Shown here one piece after another: positions 5,079 through 5,682 of a stretch of DNA of 5,682 nt. The notes beneath the pieces are model-generated. The model was given only the letters and a program-made list of their open reading frames with translations, made no database searches and was not told where the DNA came from. This DNA comes from Collinsella sp. (GTDB lineage Bacteria > Actinomycetota > Coriobacteriia > Coriobacteriales > Coriobacteriaceae): positions 1 through 5,682 of the forward strand of contig JAIHVJ010000119.1 of the NCBI GenBank assembly GCA_022720335.1, read 5' to 3'. Numbering within the stretch: the first letter of the stretch is position 1; each line of letters opens with the position of its first letter. Made by a program: the position numbers and the translations under genes.

Positions 5079-5682
5079 ATGGATAAGACAGGGGATGTGC
5101 TCAGCCACATCTGCGCGGTCATGAACAGCCTATCCCCCTCGGAGAAGGCAATCGCAACGTATGTGCTCGACCACCCGTCGGACGTCGCAACGATGACCGT
5201 CCGCGAACTCGCCGCAGGAACCGGTACGTCACCGGCGTCTGTTTCGAGGTTCGCAAGGACGCTTGACTACCGAACCTATTCGGACATGCGTCTGGCGCTC
5301 GGCATATCCATCAGCAGGGCCTCCGGCGAGGAAAAGGCCACGGGCGGCAAGGTTACTCTGGACGACGTCGAGGGCTCCATTAAGTACGTCCTGTCTCACA
5401 AGGTCAAGGAGCTCTCCCAAACCGCCTCGCTCATTGACTCCGATGACTTTTCGGCAGTCGTCAATCTGCTCCACAACGCCAACCTCGTCCTGATTGCGGG
5501 CGTCGGCAACTCGATTAGCATGGGCGTAAACGCGGCGTTCAAGCTCTCACAGGTTGGAGTCAGGGCGTTTTGCCCCAGTACCACCGATGCCATGGTCTCC
5601 GCCGCAACCAGCCTCAAGGAGAATGACATCCTGCTCGTCATTTCGACGTCCGGATACTCGAAGCGCCTCGTCAACATATTCG
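5079..5682 (+). CDS. RpiR/MurR-family transcriptional regulator (HTH + SIS), 3' end outside window
   Basis: DNA-binding regulator that usually senses a phosphorylated sugar. 201 codons are visible and the frame is open at the right edge; family members are about 280 residues, so roughly 80 are missing. The N-terminal RpiR-type helix-turn-helix domain covers about residues 1-77: LSPSEKAIATYVLDHP (18-33), then MTVRELAAGTGTSPASVSRF (39-58) as the HTH core. A polar linker follows. The SIS sugar-phosphate domain begins near 128, with the nucleotide/phosphosugar-type loop IAGVGNS (139-145) and VISTSGYSKRLV (187-198), corresponding to the usual ISxSGxT/SK motif. It is transcribed away from the MFS-aldolase-PTS genes across a region rich in TGAAAC repeats, so it is the likely local regulator of them. 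Whether it represses or activates cannot be told. The effector is probably a phosphorylated form of the imported sugar. Confidence 0.93.
   Translation, partial: MDKTGDVLSHICAVMNSLSPSEKAIATYVLDHPSDVATMTVRELAAGTGTSPASVSRFARTLDYRTYSDMRLALGISISRASGEEKATGGKVTLDDVEGSIKYVLSHKVKELSQTASLIDSDDFSAVVNLLHNANLVLIAGVGNSISMGVNAAFKLSQVGVRAFCPSTTDAMVSAATSLKENDILLVISTSGYSKRLVNIF

Noticed and set aside
1..5682. Mobile elements, tRNA/rRNA, CRISPR arrays, phage or defence genes
   Set aside because: No transposase, terminal repeats, spacer-repeat pattern or RNA gene signature was seen; gene content is an ordinary, intact carbohydrate locus.

Overview
This window carries one sugar uptake and catabolism locus from a moderately GC-rich bacterium. 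The protein families (mannose-type PTS with separate IIA and IIB subunits, a GatY/KbaY-like class II aldolase, an RpiR-type regulator), the codon choice and the strong AGGAG-type ribosome binding sites would fit an anaerobic gut actinobacterium of the Coriobacteriia (Collinsella/Olsenella-like). That placement is inference from general character; nothing in the window proves it.

Layout: six genes lie on the minus strand and are read from right to left. They are an MFS transporter (4778-3576), a class II ketose-bisphosphate aldolase (3461-2607), then PTS IIA (2596-2168), IIB (2138-1635), IIC (1588-776) and IID (779-1, cut by the left edge). Spacing is tight from the aldolase onward: 10 bp, 29 bp, 46 bp and a 4-base ATGA overlap. 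These five genes are therefore almost certainly one transcript. The MFS gene lies 114 bp upstream of the aldolase with no convincing terminator between, so it is probably the first gene of the same operon. An RpiR-family regulator is transcribed the other way from 5079 and is cut by the right edge.

The 300-bp divergent region (4779-5078) is AT-rich compared with the genes. It holds five copies of the hexamer TGAAAC/GTTTCA, arranged as direct and inverted repeats, including a perfect 10-bp-arm dyad next to the regulator gene and a long 10-bp-arm inverted repeat next to the transporter gene. These are the best candidates for the operators of the RpiR protein. A separate palindrome, TACCGT-GA-ACGGTA, lies between the two groups.

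Likely logic: the PTS imports and phosphorylates a sugar, the aldolase cleaves a ketose bisphosphate derived from it into two trioses, and the RpiR protein senses a phosphosugar through its SIS domain and controls the operon. The sugar cannot be read from the sequence. The kinase and any isomerase or deacetylase needed between PTS product and aldolase are not in this window. I see no mobile element, RNA gene, CRISPR array or clearly novel system. The most interesting points are the operator architecture, the divergent active-site loops of the aldolase, and the pairing of an MFS carrier with a PTS.
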